Shown: positions 55,367-63,726 of the stretch, piece after piece | Position numbering within the stretch: the first letter of the stretch is position 1 | Layout: every line of letters starts with the position of its first letter | Assembly (NCBI RefSeq): GCF_000612805.1 | Contig: NZ_HG964405.1 | Coordinates: 9,963-73,962, forward strand | Length of the DNA stretch: 64,000 nt | Direction of reading: 5' to 3' | DNA from: Bacillus ndiopicus | Lineage (GTDB): Bacteria > Bacillota > Bacilli > Bacillales_A > Planococcaceae | Notes under the pieces: model-generated | Databases searched by the model: none | Told to the model about the DNA's origin: nothing | What the model saw: the letters and a program-made list of their open reading frames with translations, nothing else | Program-made: the position numbers and the translations under genes

Positions 55367-55807
55367 GTTGTTAAATTGGAAAGCCAATATTCAAGAAAGA
55401 GTCTTTCCAGCAAATACTTTTTGACCACTTTCGGTAAGCTTCATTTGCTGAGGAAAGTTAAGGCCATACGGACAGCCGGGTCAACTGCCGACTGGCAACG
55501 TTAAGTTGCTTTATTGATTGAGTTAGAAGCTCAAATTTTATAAGTTGGTTACTTTACAACCAGTGTAGAAATGCACATCAACTTGTGAAACGGTCAATAA
55601 GAGTAGTAAAAGTAATTATTTGCTATATAGACTCTAAAAAAACCTATTCGGTTATGTATGAATATTGAAAAGACTTTCCTCTTAGCAGTGCTACGAGTCT
55701 GTTTGCGCCTGCTAAAAATAATGAGGTTTATTACAAAGATTCTTTTCGAATATATGAATACATACAAAAGCAAGTGATGGTGTAATTACCGTTCACTTGC
55801 TTTTTTT
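55367..55807 (+). ncRNA. Orphan structured RNA or long leader before the polyamine operon
   Basis: About 440 nt bounded by a good promoter and a strong terminator, with no ORF that has a ribosome site. Clear helices: CTTTCC-AGCAAAT (55403-55415) with ATTTGCT-GA-GGAAAG (55443-55457); GCAAC/GTTGC at 55495-55509; TTAGCAG (55682-55688) with CTGCTAA (55709-55715); and a long-range AGAGTCT (55398-55404) with AGACTCT (55629-55635), which competes with the first helix. I do not recognise it as any RNA class I know. It could be an independent sRNA or a riboswitch-like leader for speA, which starts 51 bp after the terminator. Confidence 0.55.
55770..55807 (+). terminator. Terminator upstream of speA
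   Basis: Arms GCAAGTGA.GGT / ACC.TCACTTGC with a GTAATT-type loop, then seven T. It ends the 440-nt RNA or attenuates speA. Confidence 0.88.
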
Positions 55808-55857
55808 GCATGGAACGGTGTTGCACGCATGATGAAAATGGGAGAGGTGAAAAATGG

Positions 55858-57318
55858 ATGAGTACGCGATTGTCACAGCATGATGCGCCGATTTACGATG
55901 CGCTACAACAATTTAAGAGCAAGCGCATTGTACCATTCGATGTACCAGGGCATAAACGTGGGCGCGGCAACCCTGAATTAACGGCATTTTTAGGTGAGCA
56001 ATGTGTCAGTGTCGATGTCAATTCGATGAAGCCGCTAGATAATTTATGCCATCCTGTATCAGTAATTAAAGATGCAGAAGAGTTAGCAGCAGAAGCATTT
56101 GGTGCAGCTCATGCCTTTTTCATGGTGAATGGTACAACCTCAGCTGTACAATCAATGATTTTAACGGCATGTAAGCGGGGAGATAAAATTATTTTGCCAC
56201 GCAATGTACATCGTAGTGTTATTAATGCTTTGGTTGTATGTGGAGCAGAACCAGTGTATGTTAATCCAGATATGGACTACAAGCTTGGTATCGCACTAGG
56301 AATGAAAATTTCGCAAGTAGAAAAAGCGATTAAAGAAAATCCAGACGCAAAAGCAATTTTAGTAAACAACCCAACATATTATGGCATTTGTTCAGATTTA
56401 CAAGGGATTGTTAAGCTAGCACATGAAAATGGGATGCTTGTACTTGTTGATGAAGCACATGGTACACATTTTTACTTTGGTGAAAATATGCCGATTACTG
56501 CAATGGCAGCTGGTGCTGATATGGCAGCAGTAAGCATGCATAAATCCGGTGGGAGCTTAACACAAAGTTCATTTTTATTGATGGGACCAGCTATCAATGT
56601 TGGCTATGCGCGTCAAATTGTCAATTTAACGCAAACGACAAGCGGCTCTTATTTATTATTATCAAGTTTAGATTTATCACGTCGTAATTTAGCTTTAAAT
56701 GGCAAGGAGATTTTTGCGCATGTAACGAGCTTATCGCAATATGCACGCGATGAAATTAACAAAATCGGTGACTATTATGCATATTCGAGCGAGCTGATTA
56801 ATGGTGATAGCATATACGATTTTGATGCTACAAAGCTGTCAGTTCATACTTTGGATATCGGTTTAGCAGGTATTGAGGTTTACGATATTTTACGAGACGA
56901 ATACGATATTCAAATCGAATTTGGCGATATTGGAAATATTTTGGCGTATGTTTCTGTAGGGGATCGCGAGCGAGACATTGAGCGACTTGTTAGTGCGCTT
57001 GCTGAAATTCGCCGTCGCTACAAAACAGACAAGGCTGGGCTTATTACACAGGAATATATTGATCCACAAGTAATTACAACACCACAATATGCTTTTTATG
57101 CGGAAAAAGAGTTGCTACCTTTACGTGAAACAATTGGGCGAGTTTGTAGTGAATTTGTTATGTGCTACCCACCAGGCATTCCGATTTTAGCACCAGGTGA
57201 AAAAATTACCCAGGAAATTGTCGAATATATTGAATATGCGAAAGAGAAGGACTGCACAATTATCGGTCCAGAGGATTTAGAAATTGCACGACTCAACGTG
57301 TTAACGGAGGTGCGATAG
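55858..57318 (+). CDS. speA: Arginine decarboxylase-type Orn/Lys/Arg decarboxylase
   Basis: 486 residues, close to B. subtilis SpeA (490). Fold-type I PLP enzyme; the PLP lysine lies in VSMHKSGGSLTQSS near residue 229, FMVNGTTSAVQSM near 90-102 and DEAHGTHFYFGE near 203. SpeA makes agmatine from arginine; lysine specificity is possible for this family. ATG chosen with GGGAGAGG upstream. Followed by speE after a single base, so it is the first gene of the polyamine operon. Possibly controlled by the structured leader. Confidence 0.92.
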   Translation: MSTRLSQHDAPIYDALQQFKSKRIVPFDVPGHKRGRGNPELTAFLGEQCVSVDVNSMKPLDNLCHPVSVIKDAEELAAEAFGAAHAFFMVNGTTSAVQSMILTACKRGDKIILPRNVHRSVINALVVCGAEPVYVNPDMDYKLGIALGMKISQVEKAIKENPDAKAILVNNPTYYGICSDLQGIVKLAHENGMLVLVDEAHGTHFYFGENMPITAMAAGADMAAVSMHKSGGSLTQSSFLLMGPAINVGYARQIVNLTQTTSGSYLLLSSLDLSRRNLALNGKEIFAHVTSLSQYARDEINKIGDYYAYSSELINGDSIYDFDATKLSVHTLDIGLAGIEVYDILRDEYDIQIEFGDIGNILAYVSVGDRERDIERLVSALAEIRRRYKTDKAGLITQEYIDPQVITTPQYAFYAEKELLPLRETIGRVCSEFVMCYPPGIPILAPGEKITQEIVEYIEYAKEKDCTIIGPEDLEIARLNVLTEVR

Positions 57319-57319
57319 G

Positions 57320-58186
57320 ATGGATTTATGGTTTAGCGAAAGCCATACACCGAATGTACGATTGTCGATTAAAGTAGATAAACAACTTTATAGCGCTCAA
57401 AGTGAGTTTCAACGTATTGATGTGTTTGAGTCAGAGGAATTTGGACGCTTTCTCACATTGGATGGTTTTATGATGCTAACGGAGAAGGATGAATTTATTT
57501 ATCACGAGATGATTACACATGTTCCAATGTCAGTTCACCCAAATCCCAAAAAGGTATTAATTATTGGAGCGGGCGATGGTGGTGTTGTACGTGAGCTTGT
57601 GCAATATCAATCAATCGAGCATATTGATTTAGTCGAAATTGATGAGATGGTTATTGAAGCGGCCAAGAAATACTTACCGCAAACAGCAAGCAAGCTTGAT
57701 GACCCTCGCGTTCATATCCATATTGAGGATGGTTTAAAATATATCCGCTTTTGTGAAAATGAATACGATATTATTATCGTTGATTCAACTGATCCATTTG
57801 GACCAGGTGAAGGTTTATTTACAAGAGAATTTTATGGTAGCTGTTATAAAGCGTTAAAAGAAGATGGCATCATGGTTAATCAGCATGAAAGCCCATTTTA
57901 TGATGAGGATGTTGCTGCAATGCAGCGTGCACATCAGCGCATTATTGAATGTTTTCCAATTAGTCGTGTGTATCAAGCGCATATCCCAACATATCCGTCA
58001 GGGCACTGGTTATTTGGCTTTGCATCAAAAAAATATCATCCAGTAAAAGATATGAATGCGAGTGTTTGGAAATCGAATAATATTGCAACAAAATATTATA
58101 ATTCCAACCTGCATAAAGGTTCATTCTATTTACCGAATTACGTACAAAAATTATTAACAGAAGTTGAAAATAAAGGAGACGAATAA
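57320..58186 (+). CDS. speE: Polyamine aminopropyltransferase (spermidine synthase)
   Basis: 288 residues. Transfers the aminopropyl group from decarboxylated SAM to a diamine or related amine. Motif I VLIIGAGDGGVVRELVQY near residues 81-98, substrate-site VDSTDPFGPGEGLF near 153-166 with the catalytic Asp, and YQAHIPTYPSGHWLFGF near 222. RBS GGAGGTG is inside the speA 3' end. Usual partners speD and speB are not in the operon; instead, carboxyspermidine-route enzymes follow. Confidence 0.95.
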   Translation: MDLWFSESHTPNVRLSIKVDKQLYSAQSEFQRIDVFESEEFGRFLTLDGFMMLTEKDEFIYHEMITHVPMSVHPNPKKVLIIGAGDGGVVRELVQYQSIEHIDLVEIDEMVIEAAKKYLPQTASKLDDPRVHIHIEDGLKYIRFCENEYDIIIVDSTDPFGPGEGLFTREFYGSCYKALKEDGIMVNQHESPFYDEDVAAMQRAHQRIIECFPISRVYQAHIPTYPSGHWLFGFASKKYHPVKDMNASVWKSNNIATKYYNSNLHKGSFYLPNYVQKLLTEVENKGDE

Positions 58187-58187
58187 A

Positions 58188-59387
58188 ATGGCAAAAGCAT
58201 TAATTATTGGAGCAGGCGGCGTTGCGTCTGTAGCAGTACATAAATGTGTACAAAACAGCGAGGTATTTGAGGAAATTTGTATCGCAAGTCGTACAAAATC
58301 AAAATGTGATGATTTAAAAGCAAAATTAGATGGCAAAGGTACAAAAATTACGACTGCACAAGTTGATGCAGACAATGTAGAGGAGCTAATCGCTTTAATT
58401 AACGAAGTGAAGCCTGATATCGTTATGAACCTTGCATTACCATATCAAGATTTAACAATCATGGATGCATGCTTAGCAACAAAAACACATTATATGGATA
58501 CTGCAAACTATGAGCCAGAAGATACAGCGAAATTCGAATACAAATGGCAATGGGAATATCATGAGCGCTTTAAAGAAGCTGGCATTACAGCACTTTTAGG
58601 CTCAGGTTTTGACCCAGGCGTAACAGGCGTATTTACAGCACATGCCTTAAAGCATCATTTCGATGAAATCGAGTACATCGACATTTTAGACTGCAATGGT
58701 GGTGACCATGGCTACCCATTCGCAACAAACTTCAATCCAGAAATCAATATTCGTGAAGTATCAGCGAATGGTCGTTATTGGAAAGAAGGCGAGTGGATTG
58801 AAACTCAACCTATGGAAATTAAACGCGTCTACAACTTTGAAGAAGTTGGCGAAAAAGATATGTACTTGCTATACCATGAAGAACTTGAGTCATTAGCGAA
58901 AAACGTACCTGGCTTAAAGCAAATTCGCTTCTTCATGACATTCGGTCAAAGCTATTTAACACATTTAAAATGCTTAGAAAATGTAGGAATGACTTCAATC
59001 GAACCAATTATGTTTGAAGGCAAGGAAATTATTCCATTACAATTCTTAAAAGCGGTATTACCAGATCCAGCATCACTTGGACCACGTACAAAAGGTAAAA
59101 CAAATATCGGCTGTATTTTCCGTGGTAAAAAAGATGGACAAGATAAAACTTATTACGTATACAATATTTGTGACCATGAAGCATGTTACGCAGAGGTTGG
59201 TTCACAAGCGGTTTCTTACACAACAGGTGTACCTGCAATGATTGGTGCGATGTTAGTTGTCAATGGTGAGTGGAACAAACCAGGCGTTTACAATGTAGAA
59301 GAATTCAATCCAGATCCATACATGGATGCATTAAATAAATGGGGCTTACCTTGGAAAGAAAGCTTCAATCCGGAGTTAGTTGACTAA
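58188..59387 (+). CDS. Carboxyspermidine/carboxynorspermidine synthase (LYS1-like dehydrogenase)
   Basis: 399 residues; ATG after AAAGGAGACG, the upstream in-frame ATG lying in speE. Saccharopine-dehydrogenase family with Rossmann motif LIIGAGGVASVAVHKC near residues 4-19 and GSGFDPGVTGVFTAHALK near 140-157. CASDH condenses aspartate semialdehyde with putrescine, a diamine or agmatine and reduces the imine with NADPH. Adjacency to CASDC supports this role over lysine metabolism. Exact amine acceptor unknown. Confidence 0.88.
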   Translation: MAKALIIGAGGVASVAVHKCVQNSEVFEEICIASRTKSKCDDLKAKLDGKGTKITTAQVDADNVEELIALINEVKPDIVMNLALPYQDLTIMDACLATKTHYMDTANYEPEDTAKFEYKWQWEYHERFKEAGITALLGSGFDPGVTGVFTAHALKHHFDEIEYIDILDCNGGDHGYPFATNFNPEINIREVSANGRYWKEGEWIETQPMEIKRVYNFEEVGEKDMYLLYHEELESLAKNVPGLKQIRFFMTFGQSYLTHLKCLENVGMTSIEPIMFEGKEIIPLQFLKAVLPDPASLGPRTKGKTNIGCIFRGKKDGQDKTYYVYNICDHEACYAEVGSQAVSYTTGVPAMIGAMLVVNGEWNKPGVYNVEEFNPDPYMDALNKWGLPWKESFNPELVD

Positions 59388-60517
59388 TGATGAAATTTGA
59401 ACAAGTACCAACACCAAGCTACGTTGTAGATGAAGTGCTGATTGAAAATAATTTGAAAATTTTACATGGCGTTATGGAACGTACAGGCTGTAAAATTATT
59501 TTAGCTCAAAAAGCTTTTTCGATGTTTTCATTATATCCATTAATCGGAAAATATTTAAGCGGTACAGCAGCAAGTGGTTTATATGAAGCTAGACTTGGTC
59601 ATGAAGAAATGGGCAAGGAAAATCATGTATTTTCACCTGCTTATCGTGAGGACGAAATCGATGAAATTATTGAACTTTGCGATCATGTTGTTTTTAATTC
59701 CTTTACGCAAGTAGAGAAATACGGGGCAAAGGTACGTGCGGCTGGTAAAAGTGTAGGTTTGCGTATTAACCCCGAGTGCTCAACGCAAGAGGGGCAAGAA
59801 ATTTATGACCCTTGTGCACGTGGTTGTCGTTTCGGTGTAACATTAAAGCATTTCAAACCAGAGCTTTTGGATCAAATTGATGGTATTCATTTCCACACGT
59901 TATGCGAGCAAGATTCCGATGCGTTGGCCGTGACACTTGAAGCAGTGGAAGAAAAATTTGGTCAATGGTTGCCACAAATGAAATGGATTAATTTCGGTGG
60001 AGGACATCATATTACACGCGAAGGCTATAATATTGAGCTTCTTGAATCTTGTATTACACGCATGCAGGAGAAGTATGGGCTTCAAGTATATTTAGAGCCT
60101 GGCGAAGCGATTGCCTACAGAGCAGGTTACTTAGTAACAACAGTTTTAGAAACGCTAGAAAACGGTATGGAGCTAGCTATTTTAGATACATCAGCATCTT
60201 GTCATATGCCAGATGTACTTGAAATGCCGTATCGACCACCGCTACAAAATTCGGGTACAGTAGGCGAAAAGCCTTATGCTTATCGATTAGGGGGACCAAC
60301 TTGCTTAGCAGGTGACGTTATTGGTGATTATTCATTCGATCAGCCACTAGCAGTAGGAGATCGTCTTGTATTCGAAGATATGGCAATTTACTCAATGGTA
60401 AAAAACAATACATTTAATGGAATGGCTTTACCTGCGATTGTTATTCAAGATGCAAATGGTGAATGCCGTATTCAAAAGCAATTTAGCTACGAAGACTTTA
60501 AAGGTCGACTTTCTTAA
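59387..60517 (+). CDS. nspC: Carboxynorspermidine/carboxyspermidine decarboxylase
   Basis: 376 residues. Alanine-racemase-fold PLP enzyme: PLP lysine in IILAQKAFSMFS near residue 41, glycine-rich FGGGHHITREGYN near 203, and LGGPTCLAGDVIG near 306 with the active-site Cys. NspC-type signature CARGCRFGV is present. Decarboxylates carboxyspermidine-like intermediates to the triamine. Its start overlaps the previous stop (TAATG), so the last two enzymes are made together. A terminator closes the operon. Confidence 0.92.
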   Translation: MMKFEQVPTPSYVVDEVLIENNLKILHGVMERTGCKIILAQKAFSMFSLYPLIGKYLSGTAASGLYEARLGHEEMGKENHVFSPAYREDEIDEIIELCDHVVFNSFTQVEKYGAKVRAAGKSVGLRINPECSTQEGQEIYDPCARGCRFGVTLKHFKPELLDQIDGIHFHTLCEQDSDALAVTLEAVEEKFGQWLPQMKWINFGGGHHITREGYNIELLESCITRMQEKYGLQVYLEPGEAIAYRAGYLVTTVLETLENGMELAILDTSASCHMPDVLEMPYRPPLQNSGTVGEKPYAYRLGGPTCLAGDVIGDYSFDQPLAVGDRLVFEDMAIYSMVKNNTFNGMALPAIVIQDANGECRIQKQFSYEDFKGRLS

Positions 60518-60524
60518 TTTTAGA

Positions 60525-60569
60525 AGGGGCTGTCGGGAAAGATAAAACTTTCCTAACAGCTCCTTTTTT
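60525..60569 (+). terminator. Terminator of the polyamine operon
   Basis: Arms GGGGCTGTCGGGAAAG / CTTTCCTAACAGCTCC then six T. The last bases run into repeat copy D. Confidence 0.9.
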
Positions 60570-60659
60570 ATCCCATATTAACAGGCTGTACTTCAGTAAA
60601 AATCGAGATGCTGAAGTGGGGAATGAGGAAAATCTCCACTGATTGAAGGTTCACTTTAT
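60568..60659 (+). repeat. Hairpin-rich intergenic repeat, copy D (short)
   Basis: Begins TTATCCCATATTAACAGGCT and ends GAAGGTTCACTTTAT, keeping both ends of the family but missing the central ACAGCCTGT...GGTGAAG block. Contains GTGGGGA/TCTCCAC arms. It follows the operon terminator directly. Confidence 0.7.
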
Positions 60660-60871
60660 CTTGATTGAGAGAATGTTTGTACATCTACTGAAACAGATGA
60701 AAATGCAATAACGACTGAGTGACGAACATCATGCAGTCCTAAAAATACAGTAGGTGTCATATATTTTGAAAAAAACCTAGGTAATAATTATTGTGTGTAG
60801 TAACAACTTTAAGTTAACTTCAGCTTATAAGCTAGTTGCAAAAATTATGGCATATTTGCTATTAGCTAAAA

Positions 60872-60886
60872 ATTTTTCTGAATTTT
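60872..60886. promoter_or_regulatory. Weak CodY-like box
   Basis: ATTTTTCTGAATTTT matches 12 of 15 positions of AATTTTCWGAAAATT, just upstream of the peptide-transporter promoter. AT-rich context makes chance matches common. Confidence 0.25.
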
Positions 60887-60898
60887 TAAATTAATCTA

Positions 60899-60927
60899 TT
60901 GAATTAAAATATTAAATATAGTATTGT
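60899..60927 (+). promoter_or_regulatory. Probable promoter of the peptide-transporter operon
   Basis: TTGAAT, 17-bp spacer, TATTGT. No better candidate in the 400-bp AT-rich region. Confidence 0.5.
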
Positions 60928-60940
60928 ACATTTTAAGCAA

Positions 60941-60954
60941 GAAAAGCGTTTTCA
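60941..60954. promoter_or_regulatory. Candidate cre-like palindrome
   Basis: GAAAAGCGTTTTCA matches 12 of 14 cre positions and is nearly symmetrical. It falls just after the predicted transcription start. Confidence 0.4.
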
Positions 60955-61062
60955 TTTTTTTATTTATTTATTTTCGTCAGTGGAACAAATAAGTTTTATG
61001 GTATTTTTATTTCTGCTTAATGTAGAAATATTTATATAAAACAAAAAGGGGGAGTAAAGAAG

Positions 61063-62658
61063 ATGCATCATATGAAAAAAATATTATTTTTATTTGCTTG
61101 TGCGCTGTTGTTAGTTGCATGTTCTTCTAACAATGAAGGAAGCAAAGGAACAGATGGCTCGACAAATGCGGGAGCAGATAAGGGCGCAAGCTCCAACAGT
61201 AGTTCTTCAGATGAATTAGTTATTGCAGTAAATGAAAACTTTATTTCAATGGACCCTCATAATACTGGGGATACAAATTCAAATGCTGTACAGGCAGCGA
61301 TGTTAGAAGGTCTATTAGGCTTTGATAATGATGGAAAAATTACAAAGGTACTTGCAGAAGATTATTCGGTTAGTGAAGATGCACTGGAGTATACATTTAA
61401 ATTACGCCAAGGCGTAAAGTTCCATGATGGTGAAGCATTCAATGCTGAGGCTGTTAAGGTAAACATTGAACGTATTACAAATGATGAAAAGCTGAGACTT
61501 TACTCTCGTGGATTTAACTTAATAAAATCTGTAGAAATACTTAATGAATACGAAATTAAAGTCACACTAACAGAACCATACGGACCAATGATTACACGTT
61601 TTGGTGTTGCTAAAATGATTAGTCCAAAACATATTAAAGAAAACCTTGAAGAAATCCCGAAAGTACCTGTAGGAACAGGTCCTTACAAATTTGTTGAATG
61701 GGTACAAGGCGATCATTTGACAATGGAGCGTTTTGATGAATATTGGGATGGCAATGATCGAGTAGCAAAAGTTACATTTAAACCAGTACCAGAAAATGGT
61801 TCTCGTGTAGCGATGTTAAAAACGGGTGAGGCACATGCAATTTATCCAGTGCCTGCACAAAATATGCCAGAGCTAGAATCAAATAGCGATGTTAAAGTTA
61901 CAACGGTACCATCTACAATTGCTCGCTATGTATCTTTAAATACATTTAAAGAGCCTTTAAATAATGAAAAGGTACGTCAGGCATTAAACTACGCTGTAAA
62001 TAAAGAAGCATTTATTAAAGTAGTGAACTCAGGCTTAGGCACACAATTAGACTCAATTATCCCATCAAAAACAGTTTACTACAAACAGCAAACATCATTT
62101 GCATATGACGTAGAAAAAGCAAAAGCTTTATTAGCCGAAGCAGGCTATCCAGATGGCTTTGAAATTGAAATTTGGGGTAATACAAACTCAGATACGATGA
62201 AAGGTATGCAATTTATTCAACAACAATTAGCACCAATCGGTGTGAAAGTGGATATCAAGTCGATGGAGGAAGGTACACTATCTGATGAAATTTACGGAGC
62301 ACAAACTCCTGAAGAAGCGAAGCTAATGATGTGGTATGTAAGCTGGTCTTCTTATGCATCAGACGTAACAAATGCAACAAAGCCTTTATTCCACAGCACT
62401 TCTTTCCCACCAAACAGTGCGAATACGGCTTATTATAACAATCCTATGGCAGACAAGTTAATGGATGAGGCGAATTCAACTTCTGATCAAGCAAAGCAAG
62501 CAGAATTATATGCGCAATTACAAGAGGAAGTATATGCAGATGCACCTTGGATTTTCTTAGGTGTTGATGAAATCGTCTATGGTGTTCGTTCAAATGTAAG
62601 CGGAGTTGAAGTAGGACCTGGCGGTGCTATTAGCGTACAAAACGCTAAAATAGACTGA
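61063..62658 (+). CDS. Peptide/glutathione ABC transporter substrate-binding lipoprotein
   Basis: 531 residues. Lipoprotein signal with lipobox LLVAC (Cys20), then a Ser/Gly-rich linker. Family 5 solute-binding protein of the OppA/DppA/GsiB type: SMDPHNTGDTNSNAVQAAML, VGTGPYKFVEWVQGDHL, NNEKVRQALNYAVNKEAF. Dipeptides, glutathione or nickel-type ligands are possible. ATG with GGGGGAG 8 bp upstream. First gene of the ABC operon; a stem loop follows. Confidence 0.88.
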   Translation: MHHMKKILFLFACALLLVACSSNNEGSKGTDGSTNAGADKGASSNSSSSDELVIAVNENFISMDPHNTGDTNSNAVQAAMLEGLLGFDNDGKITKVLAEDYSVSEDALEYTFKLRQGVKFHDGEAFNAEAVKVNIERITNDEKLRLYSRGFNLIKSVEILNEYEIKVTLTEPYGPMITRFGVAKMISPKHIKENLEEIPKVPVGTGPYKFVEWVQGDHLTMERFDEYWDGNDRVAKVTFKPVPENGSRVAMLKTGEAHAIYPVPAQNMPELESNSDVKVTTVPSTIARYVSLNTFKEPLNNEKVRQALNYAVNKEAFIKVVNSGLGTQLDSIIPSKTVYYKQQTSFAYDVEKAKALLAEAGYPDGFEIEIWGNTNSDTMKGMQFIQQQLAPIGVKVDIKSMEEGTLSDEIYGAQTPEEAKLMMWYVSWSSYASDVTNATKPLFHSTSFPPNSANTAYYNNPMADKLMDEANSTSDQAKQAELYAQLQEEVYADAPWIFLGVDEIVYGVRSNVSGVEVGPGGAISVQNAKID

Positions 62659-62664
62659 TGTAGT

Positions 62665-62710
62665 TTACAAGAGCGCGCCCACTATTCTTTTGTGAGGCGC
62701 ACTCTTGTAA
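62665..62710 (+). terminator. Stem loop between binding protein and permease genes
   Basis: Arms TTACAAGAGCGCGCC / GGCGCACTCTTGTAA with one mismatch and a 16-nt loop. It is followed by A residues, not T, so it is more likely an mRNA 3' stabiliser or partial attenuator allowing high binding-protein expression. Confidence 0.55.
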
Positions 62711-62790
62711 AAAAGTAGAAGGTTAAGGCTGTTTGGTGAGTAAAAGCTCGCTCTAAAGCTACCTCTTTAAAAGATTAGGAGGGGTTATCA

Positions 62791-63714
62791 GTGCTAAAAT
62801 TTGTAGTGCGTAGGGTTATTGAGATAATTCCAATCTTAATTATTGTGTCAATGTTAACATTTCTCTTTATTCACTTAATTCCGGGAGACCCGGCTCGATT
62901 AGTTGCTGGTAAAGATGCAACAATGGAAGAGGTAGAAAATGTTAGGCACGAATTAGGACTCGATAAACCAATTGTTGTACAGTATGTCGATTATATGAAA
63001 AAGCTAGTAACAGGTGATTTAGGGACATCGCTAACAACAAGCTTACCTGTTATAGATATGTTTAAGTCACGATTTATGCCTTCGATTTACTTAACTTTTT
63101 TATCAATGATATGGGCGACGATTATTGGGCTACTTATCGGTGTTGTATCGGCGGTATTTAAAAATAAATGGCCAGACTATTTAGGTATGGTAACAGCTGT
63201 TTCAGGTATATCTTTACCCGGTTTTTGGCTAGGATTGCTGTTAATTCAGTTATTCTCAGTGCAATTGGGCTGGTTACCTACTGGAGGGATTGATAGTTTT
63301 AAAAGCTACATTTTGCCGTCATTGACATTAGGAGCAGGGATTATGTCGATGATTGCAAGATTTACACGCTCCTCCTTATTAGAAACAATGCAGGCTGATT
63401 TTATTCGTACTAGTAGGGCGAAAGGTTTAGCTGAAAGAACTGTTATTTTTGGGCATGCTTTAAGAAATTCCTTAATTTCTGTTGTAACAATTGCTGGCTT
63501 ACAATTTGGTTTTTTACTTGGAGGTTCTGTTGTTGTAGAAACTGTTTTTAGTTTTCCAGGGATGGGGCGCCTTTTAATTGATTCTATATCTTTCAGGGAC
63601 TATCCAGTTATACAATCAGCCATTTTATTATTTGCAGTAGAATTTATTATTGTCAATTTAATTGTGGATATTTTATACAAAGTTTTAAATCCAAAAATTC
63701 AATTGAATTCATAA
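62791..63714 (+). CDS. Peptide ABC transporter permease (GsiC/DppB type)
   Basis: 307 residues, six membrane helices; binding-protein-dependent permease. N-terminal LTFLFIHLIPGDPARLVAGK and the EAA loop ADFIRTSRAKGLAERTVIFG near residues 200-219. GTG start after AGGAGGGG. 132 bp after the binding protein and 12 bp before the second permease; heterodimer with the next gene is expected. Confidence 0.92.
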   Translation: MLKFVVRRVIEIIPILIIVSMLTFLFIHLIPGDPARLVAGKDATMEEVENVRHELGLDKPIVVQYVDYMKKLVTGDLGTSLTTSLPVIDMFKSRFMPSIYLTFLSMIWATIIGLLIGVVSAVFKNKWPDYLGMVTAVSGISLPGFWLGLLLIQLFSVQLGWLPTGGIDSFKSYILPSLTLGAGIMSMIARFTRSSLLETMQADFIRTSRAKGLAERTVIFGHALRNSLISVVTIAGLQFGFLLGGSVVVETVFSFPGMGRLLIDSISFRDYPVIQSAILLFAVEFIIVNLIVDILYKVLNPKIQLNS

Positions 63715-63726
63715 GGGGGGAGCCAA

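Noticed and set aside
55443-55500. M-box magnesium riboswitch fragments (TACGGACA, GGGTCAAC) in the same leader
   Set aside because: The blocks occur in the wrong order and most M-box core elements are missing; the downstream genes are not Mg transporters.
55403-55520. RNase P RNA-like GAGGAAAG segment after a stem in the speA leader
   Set aside because: The other universal RNase P regions (the downstream CGAGCGAGAAACC-like and ACAGAA..GGCUUA segments) are absent, so the short match is likely chance.
55470-55715. ZTP-riboswitch-like GACTGGCAACG with a distant GCGCCTG
   Set aside because: The two halves are over 200 nt apart and lack the conserved CCGGG/CCUGGGC context; no folate or purine gene follows.
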